Assembly (NCBI RefSeq): GCF_013404595.1
Contig: NZ_JABVAX010000003.1
Span: 1 to 64,000 of the forward strand
Origin: Jannaschia marina
Lineage (GTDB): Bacteria > Pseudomonadota > Alphaproteobacteria > Rhodobacterales > Rhodobacteraceae
Reading direction: 5' to 3'
Length of the DNA stretch: 64,000 nt
The position numbers and the translations under genes were made by a program. Of this stretch, positions 17,973 through 27,574 are shown piece by piece. Numbering within the stretch: position 1 is the first letter of the stretch; each line of letters opens with the position of its first letter. The notes beneath the pieces were generated by a model. That model worked only from the letters and a program-made list of their open reading frames with translations, was not told where the DNA came from and searched no databases.

Positions 17973-19835
17973 GTGGAACGTGATCCAGTGGGTAATCAGT
18001 CAAGAAATTCGATCTTCGTTTCGCATGACATTTACGCGCGCGAGATGACTATTCCCGCGCTCTTTGCCGCTCAGGTGGCTCATTGCGCTGACGACACGGC
18101 CGTCGTGCAGGACGATATCTCGCTCACCTACGGCGAACTCGGTCGCCTCGTCGCAAGCCACGTCACCGCGTTGCGGGCCGCCGGCGTGACGCCGGGTGCG
18201 CGCGTCGGGCTACTCTGCGGGCGGTCGATCCTCGGGGTCGCGGCGCAACTGGCCACGGTCTCCATCGGGGCCGCCTTCGTACCGCTCGATCCCGCCGGAC
18301 CCAAGGTGGCCGCGACGGTGGCGGGAGAAGCGGAGATTGCCGCGCTGGTCTGCTCCCCCGACCTTGCCGGGCTCGCGAAGGAGGTCGCCCCCCGCGGATG
18401 CCCCGTCCTGCCGCTGACGCTGATCGCGGACGAGACCGCGTGCTTTGTGCCCGATCCCGGTCTCCGTGCCGACGATCTCGCCTACGTGATCTACACGTCG
18501 GGCTCCACCGGGCGGCCCAAGGGCGTGATGGTCGCCCATCGCGGCGTCTGCCGGCTGGTACGCGGGCAGAGCTATGCCGACCTCGGGCCGGACCAGGTGA
18601 TGTTGAACATGGCGGCCGTCGGCTTCGACGCGAGCATCGGCGAGATCTACAGTGCGCTTCTCAACGGCGGCCGGCTCGTCATCCTGCCCGACGCGGTGCC
18701 GTCGCTCGACCGCATCGCGCAGGTCATCGCCGACCACGGCGTCACGATCGCCTATGTGACCGCGGGCCTCTTCCATGTCATCGCCGAGCGCGACCCCCGC
18801 ATCCTCGCACCGCTGCAGCAGGTGTTTCCCTGCGGCGACGTCCTCTCTCAGCCCCATGTGGAGCGGATGCGCGCGGCGCTTCCCGACCTGCGGATGATCA
18901 ACGGCTACGGGCCGACCGAGAACACGGTCTTCACCTGCTGCTTCCCGATCGACGACCGCTGGGACGGCGGGCCGGTGCCCATCGGCTACGGCCTGGCGGG
19001 CGACCGGCTTCTGGTGCTCGACGAGGCGCGGGCACCGGTGGCCGACGGCACCATCGGGCAGCTTGCCGTTGGCGGGCCGGGCGTCGCGCTCGGCTACCTC
19101 GGGCGGCCCGATCTGACGGCGGCGGCCTTCGTGCCGGTGCCGGGGCAGGACGGGCTCTTCTATCTCACCGGCGACCTCGTCGTGCGGGACGCGGGCGGGC
19201 TGATCCGGTTCCACGGTCGGGCCGACCGCCAGATCAAGATCAACGGACAGCGCGTCGAACTCGACAGCGTCGAACACGCTTTGCGCGCGGATCCCGCGAT
19301 CCGGGATGCGGCCGCGCTGGCCGCCCGGCGCGAGGACGGGAGCCGCCGGATCGTGGCCTTCGTCGTCGCCGACGCGGGCACCACGGTCGAGGCGGTGCTG
19401 GCCGGGCTGCGGACGCGCCTGCCGGAGGCGGCCGTGCCCGCTCGCATCGACCTGCGCGACGCGCTGCCGCTCTCGGGGTCGGGCAAGGTCGACCGCAAGC
19501 GGCTTGCCGCGGAGCTCGACGCGCCACGCCCGGCACGGGCCGCGGCTCCGGCGGACGCGGGCCTGCGCGCGACGATCCGCGCCGTCTGGTCCGAGGTGCT
19601 GGAGCGCGAGATCCCCGACACCGAGGCGACGTTCTTCGACCTCGGCGGCACGTCGCTGCAGCTGATCGCCGCCCATGCGGCGCTGCAGGCGCGGCTCGGG
19701 CGGACCTTCGAGATCGCGAAGCTCTTCCAGGCGCCGCGCCTGCGCGACCTGGAGCGGCTTCTTGGGGAGGCCCCCGCCATCGACGCGGTGGCGGCACAAC
19801 GAATGCGGATGGCCCGGCGGAGGGGACAGGGATGA
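17973..19835 (+). CDS. NRPS loading unit: adenylation - peptidyl carrier protein (A-PCP)
   Basis: Activates a carboxylic acid as an acyl-AMP and loads it on its own carrier domain (620 aa from GTG 17973). A-domain motifs in order: YTSGSTGRPKGVM (about 176), NGYGPTENTVF (about 310), LTGDLV (about 400), GRADRQIKINGQRVELD (about 412) and SGSGKVDRK near 505. The carrier site is DLGGTSL with Ser561. There is no condensation domain, so it fits a loading or in-trans charging unit. ATG 18045 is an equally possible start and opens directly at the domain. Asp is kept where alpha-amino acids are bound (FDASIGE), suggesting an amino acid substrate. The stop overlaps the PKS-NRPS start (ATGA). Confidence 0.9.
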   Translation: MERDPVGNQSRNSIFVSHDIYAREMTIPALFAAQVAHCADDTAVVQDDISLTYGELGRLVASHVTALRAAGVTPGARVGLLCGRSILGVAAQLATVSIGAAFVPLDPAGPKVAATVAGEAEIAALVCSPDLAGLAKEVAPRGCPVLPLTLIADETACFVPDPGLRADDLAYVIYTSGSTGRPKGVMVAHRGVCRLVRGQSYADLGPDQVMLNMAAVGFDASIGEIYSALLNGGRLVILPDAVPSLDRIAQVIADHGVTIAYVTAGLFHVIAERDPRILAPLQQVFPCGDVLSQPHVERMRAALPDLRMINGYGPTENTVFTCCFPIDDRWDGGPVPIGYGLAGDRLLVLDEARAPVADGTIGQLAVGGPGVALGYLGRPDLTAAAFVPVPGQDGLFYLTGDLVVRDAGGLIRFHGRADRQIKINGQRVELDSVEHALRADPAIRDAAALAARREDGSRRIVAFVVADAGTTVEAVLAGLRTRLPEAAVPARIDLRDALPLSGSGKVDRKRLAAELDAPRPARAAAPADAGLRATIRAVWSEVLEREIPDTEATFFDLGGTSLQLIAAHAALQARLGRTFEIAKLFQAPRLRDLERLLGEAPAIDAVAAQRMRMARRRGQG

Positions 19836-22800
19836 AAGACGTCAACACGGAAACCACGATGGACCTTGCCGGCGCGATCGCGATCACCGGCATGGCCGGA
19901 CGCTTCCCCGGGGCCGGCTCGATGGGCGAGTTTTGGACGGCGATCCGCGAGGGGCGCGACCTGATCCGGCCCCACGCCGCCGACACCCTGGCCGACAATT
20001 TCACCGATGCGCAGCGCGCGAGCGACGCCTACGTCCCTGTCCGCCCCGCCATCGACGGGGCCGACATGTTCGACGCACCCTTCTTCGGGATGAACCCGCG
20101 CGAAGCCGCGCAGATGGACCCGCAGTTCCGCGTCTTCCTCGAATGCTGCTGGCAGGCGCTGGAGGACGCGGGGCTGGACCCGACACGGGCGGACGGCCCC
20201 GTGGGCGTCTTCGGCGGGGCCTCGATGTCGACCTACTTCCTGAACAACATCCTGCACGATCGCGCCGCGATCGAGGATTTCGTCTCCACCTACCAGCTCG
20301 GCGATTACCAGCAGTTCATGGGCGCCCTCGGCGACACGCTGGCCACCCGCGTGGCCTTCCGGCTGGGACTGACGGGGCCGGCGATGACCGTCTCGACGGC
20401 CTGCTCCACCTCGCTCGTAGCCGTCGCGCAGGCGTGCCAGGCGCTGGCGGCGTTCCAATGCGACACGGCGCTCGCCGGGGGCGTCTCGATCACCTTCCCG
20501 CAGGAACGGGGCTACCTCTACCAGGAGGGCGGCATGGTCAGCCGCGACGGCCGCTGCCGCCCCTTCGACGCGGAAGCGAGCGGCACGGTCTTCGGCCACG
20601 GCTGCGGCGTCGTCACCCTGCGCCGGATCGAGGACGCGCTGGAGGACGGCGACCCGATCCACGCCGTCATCCGGGGCACGGGGCTCAACAACGACGGGTC
20701 CGACAAGATCGCCTTCACCGCGCCCAGCGTCACCGGCCAGGCCATGGCCATCGCGCAGGCGCAGGGCGCGGCGGGCATCGGGCCGGAGAGCATCGGCTAC
20801 GTCGAGTGCCACGGTACGGGCACGCCGCTGGGCGACCCGGTGGAGTTCGAGGGGCTGAGCCAGGCCTTCGCCGGCGTCGCGCCGGGGCGCACCGCGCTCG
20901 GCTCGGTCAAGGCGAACATCGGCCATTGCGACGCCGCCGCGGGCGTGATCGGGCTGATGAAGGCGACGCTGGCCCTGCGGCATCGCGTGCTGCCGCCCAT
21001 GGCGAACTACAGCGCGCCGAACCCGATGATCGCCCTCGACGGCAGCCCCTTCCGCATCGAGCGGGAGGCGACCGACTGGGTCGAGGACGGGCCCCGCCGC
21101 GCCGCGGTCAGCGCGCTCGGCGTCGGCGGCACGAACGCCCATGTCATCCTCGAGGAAGCCCCCGCGCGCGCGGTGCGTCCGCCGGAAACGGAGGCGCTGC
21201 ATGTCCTGCCGCTTTCGGCCCGCTCCGACGCGGCACTCGCGGCCCAGGCCGAGGCCCTCGCCACCCGGCTGGAGGCCGCCGATGCACCTGAGCTGCGCGA
21301 CGTGGCACTCACGTTGCAGGAGGGCCGCCGCGCCTTCGATTATCGCCGCGCGGTGGTGGCGCGCGACACGGCCGGGGCCATCGCCGCCCTGCGCGCCTCC
21401 GGGCGCGGCACCGAGGCGCAGGCCGATGCACCGCCGGTCGTCTTCATGTTCCCGGGGCAGGGGGCGCAATATCCGCTGATGGGGGCGACGCTCTACCGCG
21501 ACGACCCCACCTTCGCCCGCATCCTGAACGCCGGCAGCGAGATCCTGAAGCCGCTTCTGGGCCTCGACCTCGCGGCGCTCCTCTATCGCGACGACCCCGG
21601 GGCGGCCGCCCGCGTCCTGCGCGATACGCGGGTGACGCAGCCCGCGCTCTACCTCGTGGAATACGCCATCGCCCGCCTCTGGCAGGACCGGGGCGTCGCC
21701 CCCGCCGCGATGATCGGCCATTCGGTCGGCGAATTCGTGGCCGCGACGCTCGCCGGGGTCTTCTCCTTCGAGACGGGCCTCGCGCTCATCGCCGCGCGCG
21801 GCCGGCTGATGCAGGATCAGCCCGCAGGCGGGATGCTCTCGGTCCGCGCGGGGGTTGACGATCTGGCCGGTCGCGTGCCCGCCGGCATCGACCTCGCCGC
21901 GCGCAACGCGCCGAAGCTCACCGTCTATGCCGGACCGGACGAGGCCATCGACGCCTTCCGCGCCGACCTCGAAGCGCAGGGCATCGCCTGCACGCGCCTG
22001 CACACCTCCCACGCCTTCCATTCCGCGATGATGGATCCGGTCTGCGCCGCGCTCGAGGCCGAGGCCCGCACGCATGACTTCGCCGCGCCGACGATCCCCT
22101 ATGTCTCCTGCGTCACCGGCACCTGGATCACGACGGCAGAGGCCACCGACCCCGCCTATTGGGCGCGGCACTGCCGGGCCTGCGTGAACTTCGAGACGGC
22201 GATCCGCACGCTCTGCGCCGACATGCCGCCCGCGCTCGTGGAAGTCGGGCCGGGCCGCACGCTCGGGGCCTTCGCCGCGCAGAGCACGGGACGTGGCGAC
22301 CGCGCCACCATCCTGCAGTCGCTGCCCGAACATACCGATCCCGAGGGCGATGCCCCGATGCTTGCCAGCGCCTTTGGCGGCCTCTGGGCGGCGGGCGTAC
22401 CCATCGACTGGGCCCCGATGCGCGACGGCGACGCCCGCCGCATCTCGCTGCCGACCTATCCCTTCGAGAAATCGCGTCACTGGGTCGAGCCGCCCGTGCC
22501 GCTGACCCGCGCCACGCCGGCCCTCGCCCCCACACCGCTTGCCACAGAAACGAGTCCCGCCATGTCCGCACCCGTCTCCGCCCCCGCCGACCGCACCGAG
22601 GCCCTGCGCGATCAGGTCTTCGCCCATCTCGCCTACCTCTCGGGCGACAGCTTCACCGCCGAGGACGCGGGCGCGACCTTCCTCGAACTCGGGTTCGACT
22701 CGCTCCTCCTCGGCCAGCTGACGCAGAAGCTCGGCCGCACGTGGGACGTGTCGCTGACGTTCCGCCAGCTGATGAAGGATTTTCCCAGCGTCGACGCGCT

Positions 22801-25800
22801 GGTCACCCATCTCGATCAGGTTTTGCCCCAATCCCCATCGCAGCCTGAGATCGAGCCAGCGGCGGAGGGAGCGCAGGCGATGCCGTCTGTCCCGCCTGTC
22901 CCCTCCGCCGTGACGAACGACGCCGCCGCGCTGATGCAGGCGCAGACGAACGCGATGCTCGCCCTCTTCGAAAGCCAGATGCGCAATCTGGGTCAGTCCG
23001 GAGCGCCGACGGCCGCTCCGACCCAAGCCGCCCCCGAGCGGAGGGGGCGCGCGCCTGTCGCCGCCAGTGCCGAGGCGGGGACGTCGCGCCATGACCTCAA
23101 CCGCCGGGCCGCCGCGCAGGCCGCGCTGACCCCGGCGCAGCAGGCCTTCGTCGACACGCTCTGCGCGGAATATTCCACCGCCTACCCAACGTCGAAGGCC
23201 CGCGCGCAGGAGGGGCGCCGCGCGCTCGCCGACCCGCGCACCGCCGCCGGCTTCCGCCCCGAGTGGAAGGAGCTGACGTTCCCCGTCATCGCCGAGGAGG
23301 CGAAGGGCGCCTACCTGACCGACCCCGACGGCAACCGTTTCGTGGATTTCGTCAACGGCTTCGGCCAGACGGCCTTCGGCCATTCGCCCGACTTCGTGAC
23401 CGAGGCCGTCGCCGCGCAGATGGGCCTCGGCTTCGCCATCGGGCCGCAGACGCCGCTCGCCCATGAGGTCGCCGCCAAGGTGCGCAGGGTGACGGGGCAC
23501 GACCGCGTCACCTTCTGCAACACCGGGTCCGAGGCGGTCATGGCGGCCATGCGGCTCGCGCGCACCGTCACCGGACGCGACACGATCGTCACCTTCAAGG
23601 GCGACTACCACGGCCAGTTCGACGAGGTGCTCGTGAAGGGCCGCAAGGCGGGCGACCCCACCGCGTTGCCGGCGGTGGCCGGGGTGCCCGATCACTCGGT
23701 CTCGAACATGGTCGTGCTCGACTACGGCTCGGACGCGGCCCGCGACTGGATCCGCGACAACATCGACGAGATCGCCGCCGTCCTTGTGGAGCCGATCCAG
23801 AGCCGCCGCCCCGACCTGCGGCCCCACGACTTCTGCAAGGAGGTCCGCGAGATCACCCAGAAGGCCAGCGTCGCGCTCATCTTCGACGAGATCGTGACGG
23901 GCTTCCGCGTCGCGCGCGGCGGCATGGCGCAGGTCTGGGAGATCACGCCCGACATGGCCACCTACGGCAAGGTCGTGGGCGGGGGCATGCCCGTCGGCGT
24001 CCTCGCCGGATCGGGGCGGTTCCTCGATGCGCTCGACGGCGGCCACTGGTCCTTCGGCGATGACAGCCAGCCCGAGGTCGCGCCCACCTTCTTTGCCGGC
24101 ACCTTCGTGCGGCACCCGCTGGTGCTTGCAGCCATGTCGGCGGTGCTCGACCACGTCGAGGCCGCGGGCGATGAGCTCTATGGCCGCGTCGCCGACCGCA
24201 CCGCGGCGATGAAGGACGCGATGAACGACGCGCTCGAGGCCCGTGGCCTGCCGCGCGCCGTCACTGGCTACGCCAGCTGGATGATCGTGGACCTGACGTC
24301 GCTCGACCCGCGCGCGGCGCTGATCTACCCGCTGATGCGCCTCGGCGGCATCCACGTGCACGACGGCTACCCCTGGTTTGCCACGACGGCCCATGCGGAG
24401 GAGGATTTCGACCGCGTGGTCGAGGTCTTCGAAGGCGCGCTCGACCGGCTGCAGGCCGTGGGCATCCTGGCCGATCCCCGTGTGCTGCCGCTCACCCCGC
24501 CCCAGAAGGAGATCTGGATGGCGGCCCAGATGGGCGATGCCGCCTCGGGCGTCTTCATCGAAAGCGTGAGCCTCTCGCTCACCGGCACCCTCGACGCGCC
24601 CGCGCTCGAACGCGCCCTCAACGACGTGATTGCCCGGCACGACGCGCTGCGGCTCCGGTTCTCGCCGAGCGGCGAGACGGCACGGGTCATGGAAAGCGTC
24701 TCCGTGACCGCTCCCCCCCAGGACATGACCCGTGCCGAACTCGACGCCGTCCTGGCCGAGGACGCGACGACGCCCTTCGACCTGACCGAAGGGCCGCTCA
24801 TCCGCGCCCGCCTCGCGCGTCTCGGGGCGGAGGAGCATGTGCTCGTGCTGACGACGCATCACATCGTCTGCGACGGCTGGTCCACCTACCTGATGATCGA
24901 GGACCTGGCCGCGCTCTACACCGCCCATGCGAAAGGGTCCGAGGCCGACCTGCCCGCCCCCGTGAGCTTCGCGGACTACGCACGCGGCACCGGAACGGAG
25001 GAGACGCCCGCCGCAACCGCCGCCTTCTGGGCCGAGACCTTCCCCGCCCTGCCGGAGCTGCCCGACCTGCCCACCGACCGCACGCGCACGGGCCACCGCA
25101 GCTTCGCCGGCGCGACGCATGTGCACCGCATCGGCAAGGACGTGGCGCAGGCCGTCAAGACCGCCGCCGCCGGGCGGGGCATCACGCTCTTCGCCGCGCT
25201 CTCGGGCACGCTCGCCGCGCTCGTCGACCGTCTGGCCCCGGGGGGCGACGTCGTCCTCGCCGTGCCGACCGCCGGGCAGACGGCGCTGCCCGACGACCGG
25301 CTCGTCGGTCACCTCGTCAACCTGTTGCCCGTGCCCATGGCGCTCGACCGCGATGCCACCGCCGCCGACGCGCTCTCGGCCGTCTCGGCGCGCATCCTCG
25401 ATTGCTTCGACCATGGCGACACGACCTACGGTGACATCATTCAGTCGCTCGGGGCCCGCCCCGACCCGACGCGCCAGCCGCTGACCGAGGTGCAATTCAA
25501 CCTCGATCAGCAGCCCGACGATTTCGGCTTCCCCGGCCTGCAGACCGATCTGGCCAGCAACCCGCGGGCGCACACGAACTTCGACCTCGTCGTCAACGTG
25601 ACCGAGGGGGGCGAGGGGCTGCGCATCGACCTGACCTATGCGACCGACATCCTCGACGCGGAGACCGTCGCGCGCTGGTGCGCCCATTACGATGCGCTCC
25701 TGAGCGCGCTGCCCGCGCATCTCGACGCCACGCTCGGCACGCTGCCCCTGATGGATGCGAGCGAAGAGGCCCGGATCGCCGCCCTCGGCACCCCCGAGAC

Positions 25801-27574
25801 GCGCAGTCTGCCGGAGCCCCTGCGCACCGACGCGATGGTCTCTGCCCGCGCTGCCGCCACCCCCGACGCCATCGCGGTGGAGGATGCCACGGGGCGCCAC
25901 AGCTACGCCGAGATCGACGCCGCGAGCGACCGGCTGGCCGCCGAACTTGCCCGCAGGCTGCCCGCCGGGGGCCGCGTGGCCGTGTTGCAGGACCGGAGCG
26001 TCACGCTCGTCACCTCGCTCCTCGCTGTGATGAAGGCGGGCCTCACCTATGTCCCGATGGACCCGAAGCATCCCGCCGCGCGGCGGGCCGCCGTGCTGGA
26101 GGCGGCGGAGGTCGGCGCGATCCTGCATCTGGGCGATGCGCCCGAGAATGCGGGCGCGATCCCCTGCATCGACGCCGGCGGCGACTACGCCGCCGACCCC
26201 GCGCTCCTCTCGGGGCGGGACACGGATGCGGCCTATGTGATCTTCACCTCCGGCACGACGGGCACGCCCAAGGGCGTCGAGGTGCCCCATGATGCGCTGG
26301 CCACGCTGCTCCTCTCGATGGCCGAACGGCCGGGTTTCGGCGCGGGCGACACGATGCTGGCCGTCACCACCGTCGCCTTCGACATCGCCGCACTGGAGCT
26401 CTTCCTGCCGCTCGTCACCGGCGGCACGCTCGTCCTCGCCCGCGAGGAGGACGTGCGCGAGACCTTCCCCATCGTCTCCCGCCTGCTGAAGGGCGACGTC
26501 ACCGTGATGCAGGCCACGCCGACCTATTGGCAGATGCTGCTCGAAGCGGGGATGGAGCCCGACGCGGACCTCAAGATCATGGTCGGCGGCGAGGTGCTGC
26601 CCCGCGACCTCGCCGATGCGCTGCGCGGTTTCGGCTGCGAGCTGTGGAACATGTACGGGCCGACCGAGACGACGATCTGGTCGTCCTGCGGACAGGTCGG
26701 CGACGGCCCCATCGACATCGGGACGCCCACGCTCAACACCGCGATGCACGTCCTCGACGGCGGTGACCGGCTGGCCCCCGTCGGCGCGGTCGGCGAGCTC
26801 AACATCGGCGGCGCGGGGGTGGCGACCGGCTACTTCAACCGCCCCGACCTGACCGAAGCCGCCTTCCGCGACGTCGAAATCGACGGCCGGACGCAGCGGC
26901 TCTACCGCACGGGCGATCTGGCGCGGCGGATGCCCGACGGCTCGATCCGCCTTCTCGGGCGCCAGGACGGGCAGGTGAAGCTGCGCGGCTTCCGCATCGA
27001 ACTGGGCGACATCGAGGCCGCGATGCGTAGCCTGCCGGGCGTCACCGGGGCCGCCGCCTGCCTGCGCGACGGGCCGGCCGGGCCGATGCTCGCCGGGTTC
27101 TACGTGGCCGGGGCCGAGCTGCCCGACATGGCCGCGCGCCTGGCCGAGCGCCTGCCGGCCTACATGGTGCCCACGGGTCTGCGCCGCATCGACGCGCTGC
27201 CCCTGACCGGAAGCGGCAAGCTCGACCGGCGCGCCCTGCCGGAGGTGGGTGCCGCGCCCATCCGCGCCGCCGCCACCCCGCCCGCGACCGATCTCGAGCG
27301 CGACCTGCTCGCCATCTGGCAGGAGGTGCTGGGCGTGGACGGCATCGGGACGGAGGACGACCTCTTCGAACTCGGGGCGGATTCGCTTTCGATCTTCCGC
27401 ATCGCAGCCCGCACCCTCGACCGTGACATGGGCATCGAGGCCCGGCACCTGATGCAGCACCCGACGATCAAGTCCGTCGCCGCCTTCGCCGAGAGCCGCA
27501 CGGGCGCCGCCAAGGCCCCCTCGCTCAAGGACTTTCGCCGCGGCGCGGCGCGCACGGTGGAGGTGGCGTCATGA
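19832..27574 (+). CDS. Hybrid PKS-NRPS: KS-AT-ACP-aminotransferase-C-A-PCP
   Basis: A 2580-residue assembly-line enzyme. The ketosynthase has Cys191 (ACSTS), His330 and His365. The acyltransferase has GHSVGE (Ser631) and HAFH (727-730), the signature of malonyl-CoA choice. The ACP has GFDSL (Ser957). An embedded class III PLP aminotransferase has FDEIVTGFR and Lys1380 in TYGKVVGGG. The condensation domain has intact HHIVCDG (His1676-1677). The adenylation domain has TSGTTGTPKG, MYGPTETTIW and GSGKLDRRA; the PCP has GADSL (Ser2518). No ketoreductase or dehydratase is present, so the beta-keto group formed by malonyl extension is available for transamination to a beta-amino group. The order resembles iturin/mycosubtilin and McyE-type synthetases. 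Start ATG 19832 overlaps the A-PCP stop. Confidence 0.95.
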   Translation: MKDVNTETTMDLAGAIAITGMAGRFPGAGSMGEFWTAIREGRDLIRPHAADTLADNFTDAQRASDAYVPVRPAIDGADMFDAPFFGMNPREAAQMDPQFRVFLECCWQALEDAGLDPTRADGPVGVFGGASMSTYFLNNILHDRAAIEDFVSTYQLGDYQQFMGALGDTLATRVAFRLGLTGPAMTVSTACSTSLVAVAQACQALAAFQCDTALAGGVSITFPQERGYLYQEGGMVSRDGRCRPFDAEASGTVFGHGCGVVTLRRIEDALEDGDPIHAVIRGTGLNNDGSDKIAFTAPSVTGQAMAIAQAQGAAGIGPESIGYVECHGTGTPLGDPVEFEGLSQAFAGVAPGRTALGSVKANIGHCDAAAGVIGLMKATLALRHRVLPPMANYSAPNPMIALDGSPFRIEREATDWVEDGPRRAAVSALGVGGTNAHVILEEAPARAVRPPETEALHVLPLSARSDAALAAQAEALATRLEAADAPELRDVALTLQEGRRAFDYRRAVVARDTAGAIAALRASGRGTEAQADAPPVVFMFPGQGAQYPLMGATLYRDDPTFARILNAGSEILKPLLGLDLAALLYRDDPGAAARVLRDTRVTQPALYLVEYAIARLWQDRGVAPAAMIGHSVGEFVAATLAGVFSFETGLALIAARGRLMQDQPAGGMLSVRAGVDDLAGRVPAGIDLAARNAPKLTVYAGPDEAIDAFRADLEAQGIACTRLHTSHAFHSAMMDPVCAALEAEARTHDFAAPTIPYVSCVTGTWITTAEATDPAYWARHCRACVNFETAIRTLCADMPPALVEVGPGRTLGAFAAQSTGRGDRATILQSLPEHTDPEGDAPMLASAFGGLWAAGVPIDWAPMRDGDARRISLPTYPFEKSRHWVEPPVPLTRATPALAPTPLATETSPAMSAPVSAPADRTEALRDQVFAHLAYLSGDSFTAEDAGATFLELGFDSLLLGQLTQKLGRTWDVSLTFRQLMKDFPSVDALVTHLDQVLPQSPSQPEIEPAAEGAQAMPSVPPVPSAVTNDAAALMQAQTNAMLALFESQMRNLGQSGAPTAAPTQAAPERRGRAPVAASAEAGTSRHDLNRRAAAQAALTPAQQAFVDTLCAEYSTAYPTSKARAQEGRRALADPRTAAGFRPEWKELTFPVIAEEAKGAYLTDPDGNRFVDFVNGFGQTAFGHSPDFVTEAVAAQMGLGFAIGPQTPLAHEVAAKVRRVTGHDRVTFCNTGSEAVMAAMRLARTVTGRDTIVTFKGDYHGQFDEVLVKGRKAGDPTALPAVAGVPDHSVSNMVVLDYGSDAARDWIRDNIDEIAAVLVEPIQSRRPDLRPHDFCKEVREITQKASVALIFDEIVTGFRVARGGMAQVWEITPDMATYGKVVGGGMPVGVLAGSGRFLDALDGGHWSFGDDSQPEVAPTFFAGTFVRHPLVLAAMSAVLDHVEAAGDELYGRVADRTAAMKDAMNDALEARGLPRAVTGYASWMIVDLTSLDPRAALIYPLMRLGGIHVHDGYPWFATTAHAEEDFDRVVEVFEGALDRLQAVGILADPRVLPLTPPQKEIWMAAQMGDAASGVFIESVSLSLTGTLDAPALERALNDVIARHDALRLRFSPSGETARVMESVSVTAPPQDMTRAELDAVLAEDATTPFDLTEGPLIRARLARLGAEEHVLVLTTHHIVCDGWSTYLMIEDLAALYTAHAKGSEADLPAPVSFADYARGTGTEETPAATAAFWAETFPALPELPDLPTDRTRTGHRSFAGATHVHRIGKDVAQAVKTAAAGRGITLFAALSGTLAALVDRLAPGGDVVLAVPTAGQTALPDDRLVGHLVNLLPVPMALDRDATAADALSAVSARILDCFDHGDTTYGDIIQSLGARPDPTRQPLTEVQFNLDQQPDDFGFPGLQTDLASNPRAHTNFDLVVNVTEGGEGLRIDLTYATDILDAETVARWCAHYDALLSALPAHLDATLGTLPLMDASEEARIAALGTPETRSLPEPLRTDAMVSARAAATPDAIAVEDATGRHSYAEIDAASDRLAAELARRLPAGGRVAVLQDRSVTLVTSLLAVMKAGLTYVPMDPKHPAARRAAVLEAAEVGAILHLGDAPENAGAIPCIDAGGDYAADPALLSGRDTDAAYVIFTSGTTGTPKGVEVPHDALATLLLSMAERPGFGAGDTMLAVTTVAFDIAALELFLPLVTGGTLVLAREEDVRETFPIVSRLLKGDVTVMQATPTYWQMLLEAGMEPDADLKIMVGGEVLPRDLADALRGFGCELWNMYGPTETTIWSSCGQVGDGPIDIGTPTLNTAMHVLDGGDRLAPVGAVGELNIGGAGVATGYFNRPDLTEAAFRDVEIDGRTQRLYRTGDLARRMPDGSIRLLGRQDGQVKLRGFRIELGDIEAAMRSLPGVTGAAACLRDGPAGPMLAGFYVAGAELPDMAARLAERLPAYMVPTGLRRIDALPLTGSGKLDRRALPEVGAAPIRAAATPPATDLERDLLAIWQEVLGVDGIGTEDDLFELGADSLSIFRIAARTLDRDMGIEARHLMQHPTIKSVAAFAESRTGAAKAPSLKDFRRGAARTVEVAS

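Noticed and set aside
19160..27460. A very long open frame on the - strand opposite the PKS-NRPS gene (and similar long antisense frames at 612-3163, 7591-9921, 47932-50649 and 50794-53025)
   Set aside because: High-GC coding DNA leaves antisense frames open by chance. Their products are Arg/Gly/His-rich with no domains, while the opposite strand carries complete, motif-rich proteins.
19832..27574. Trans-AT PKS architecture
   Set aside because: A full acyltransferase domain with GHSVGE and HAFH is present in line between KS and ACP.
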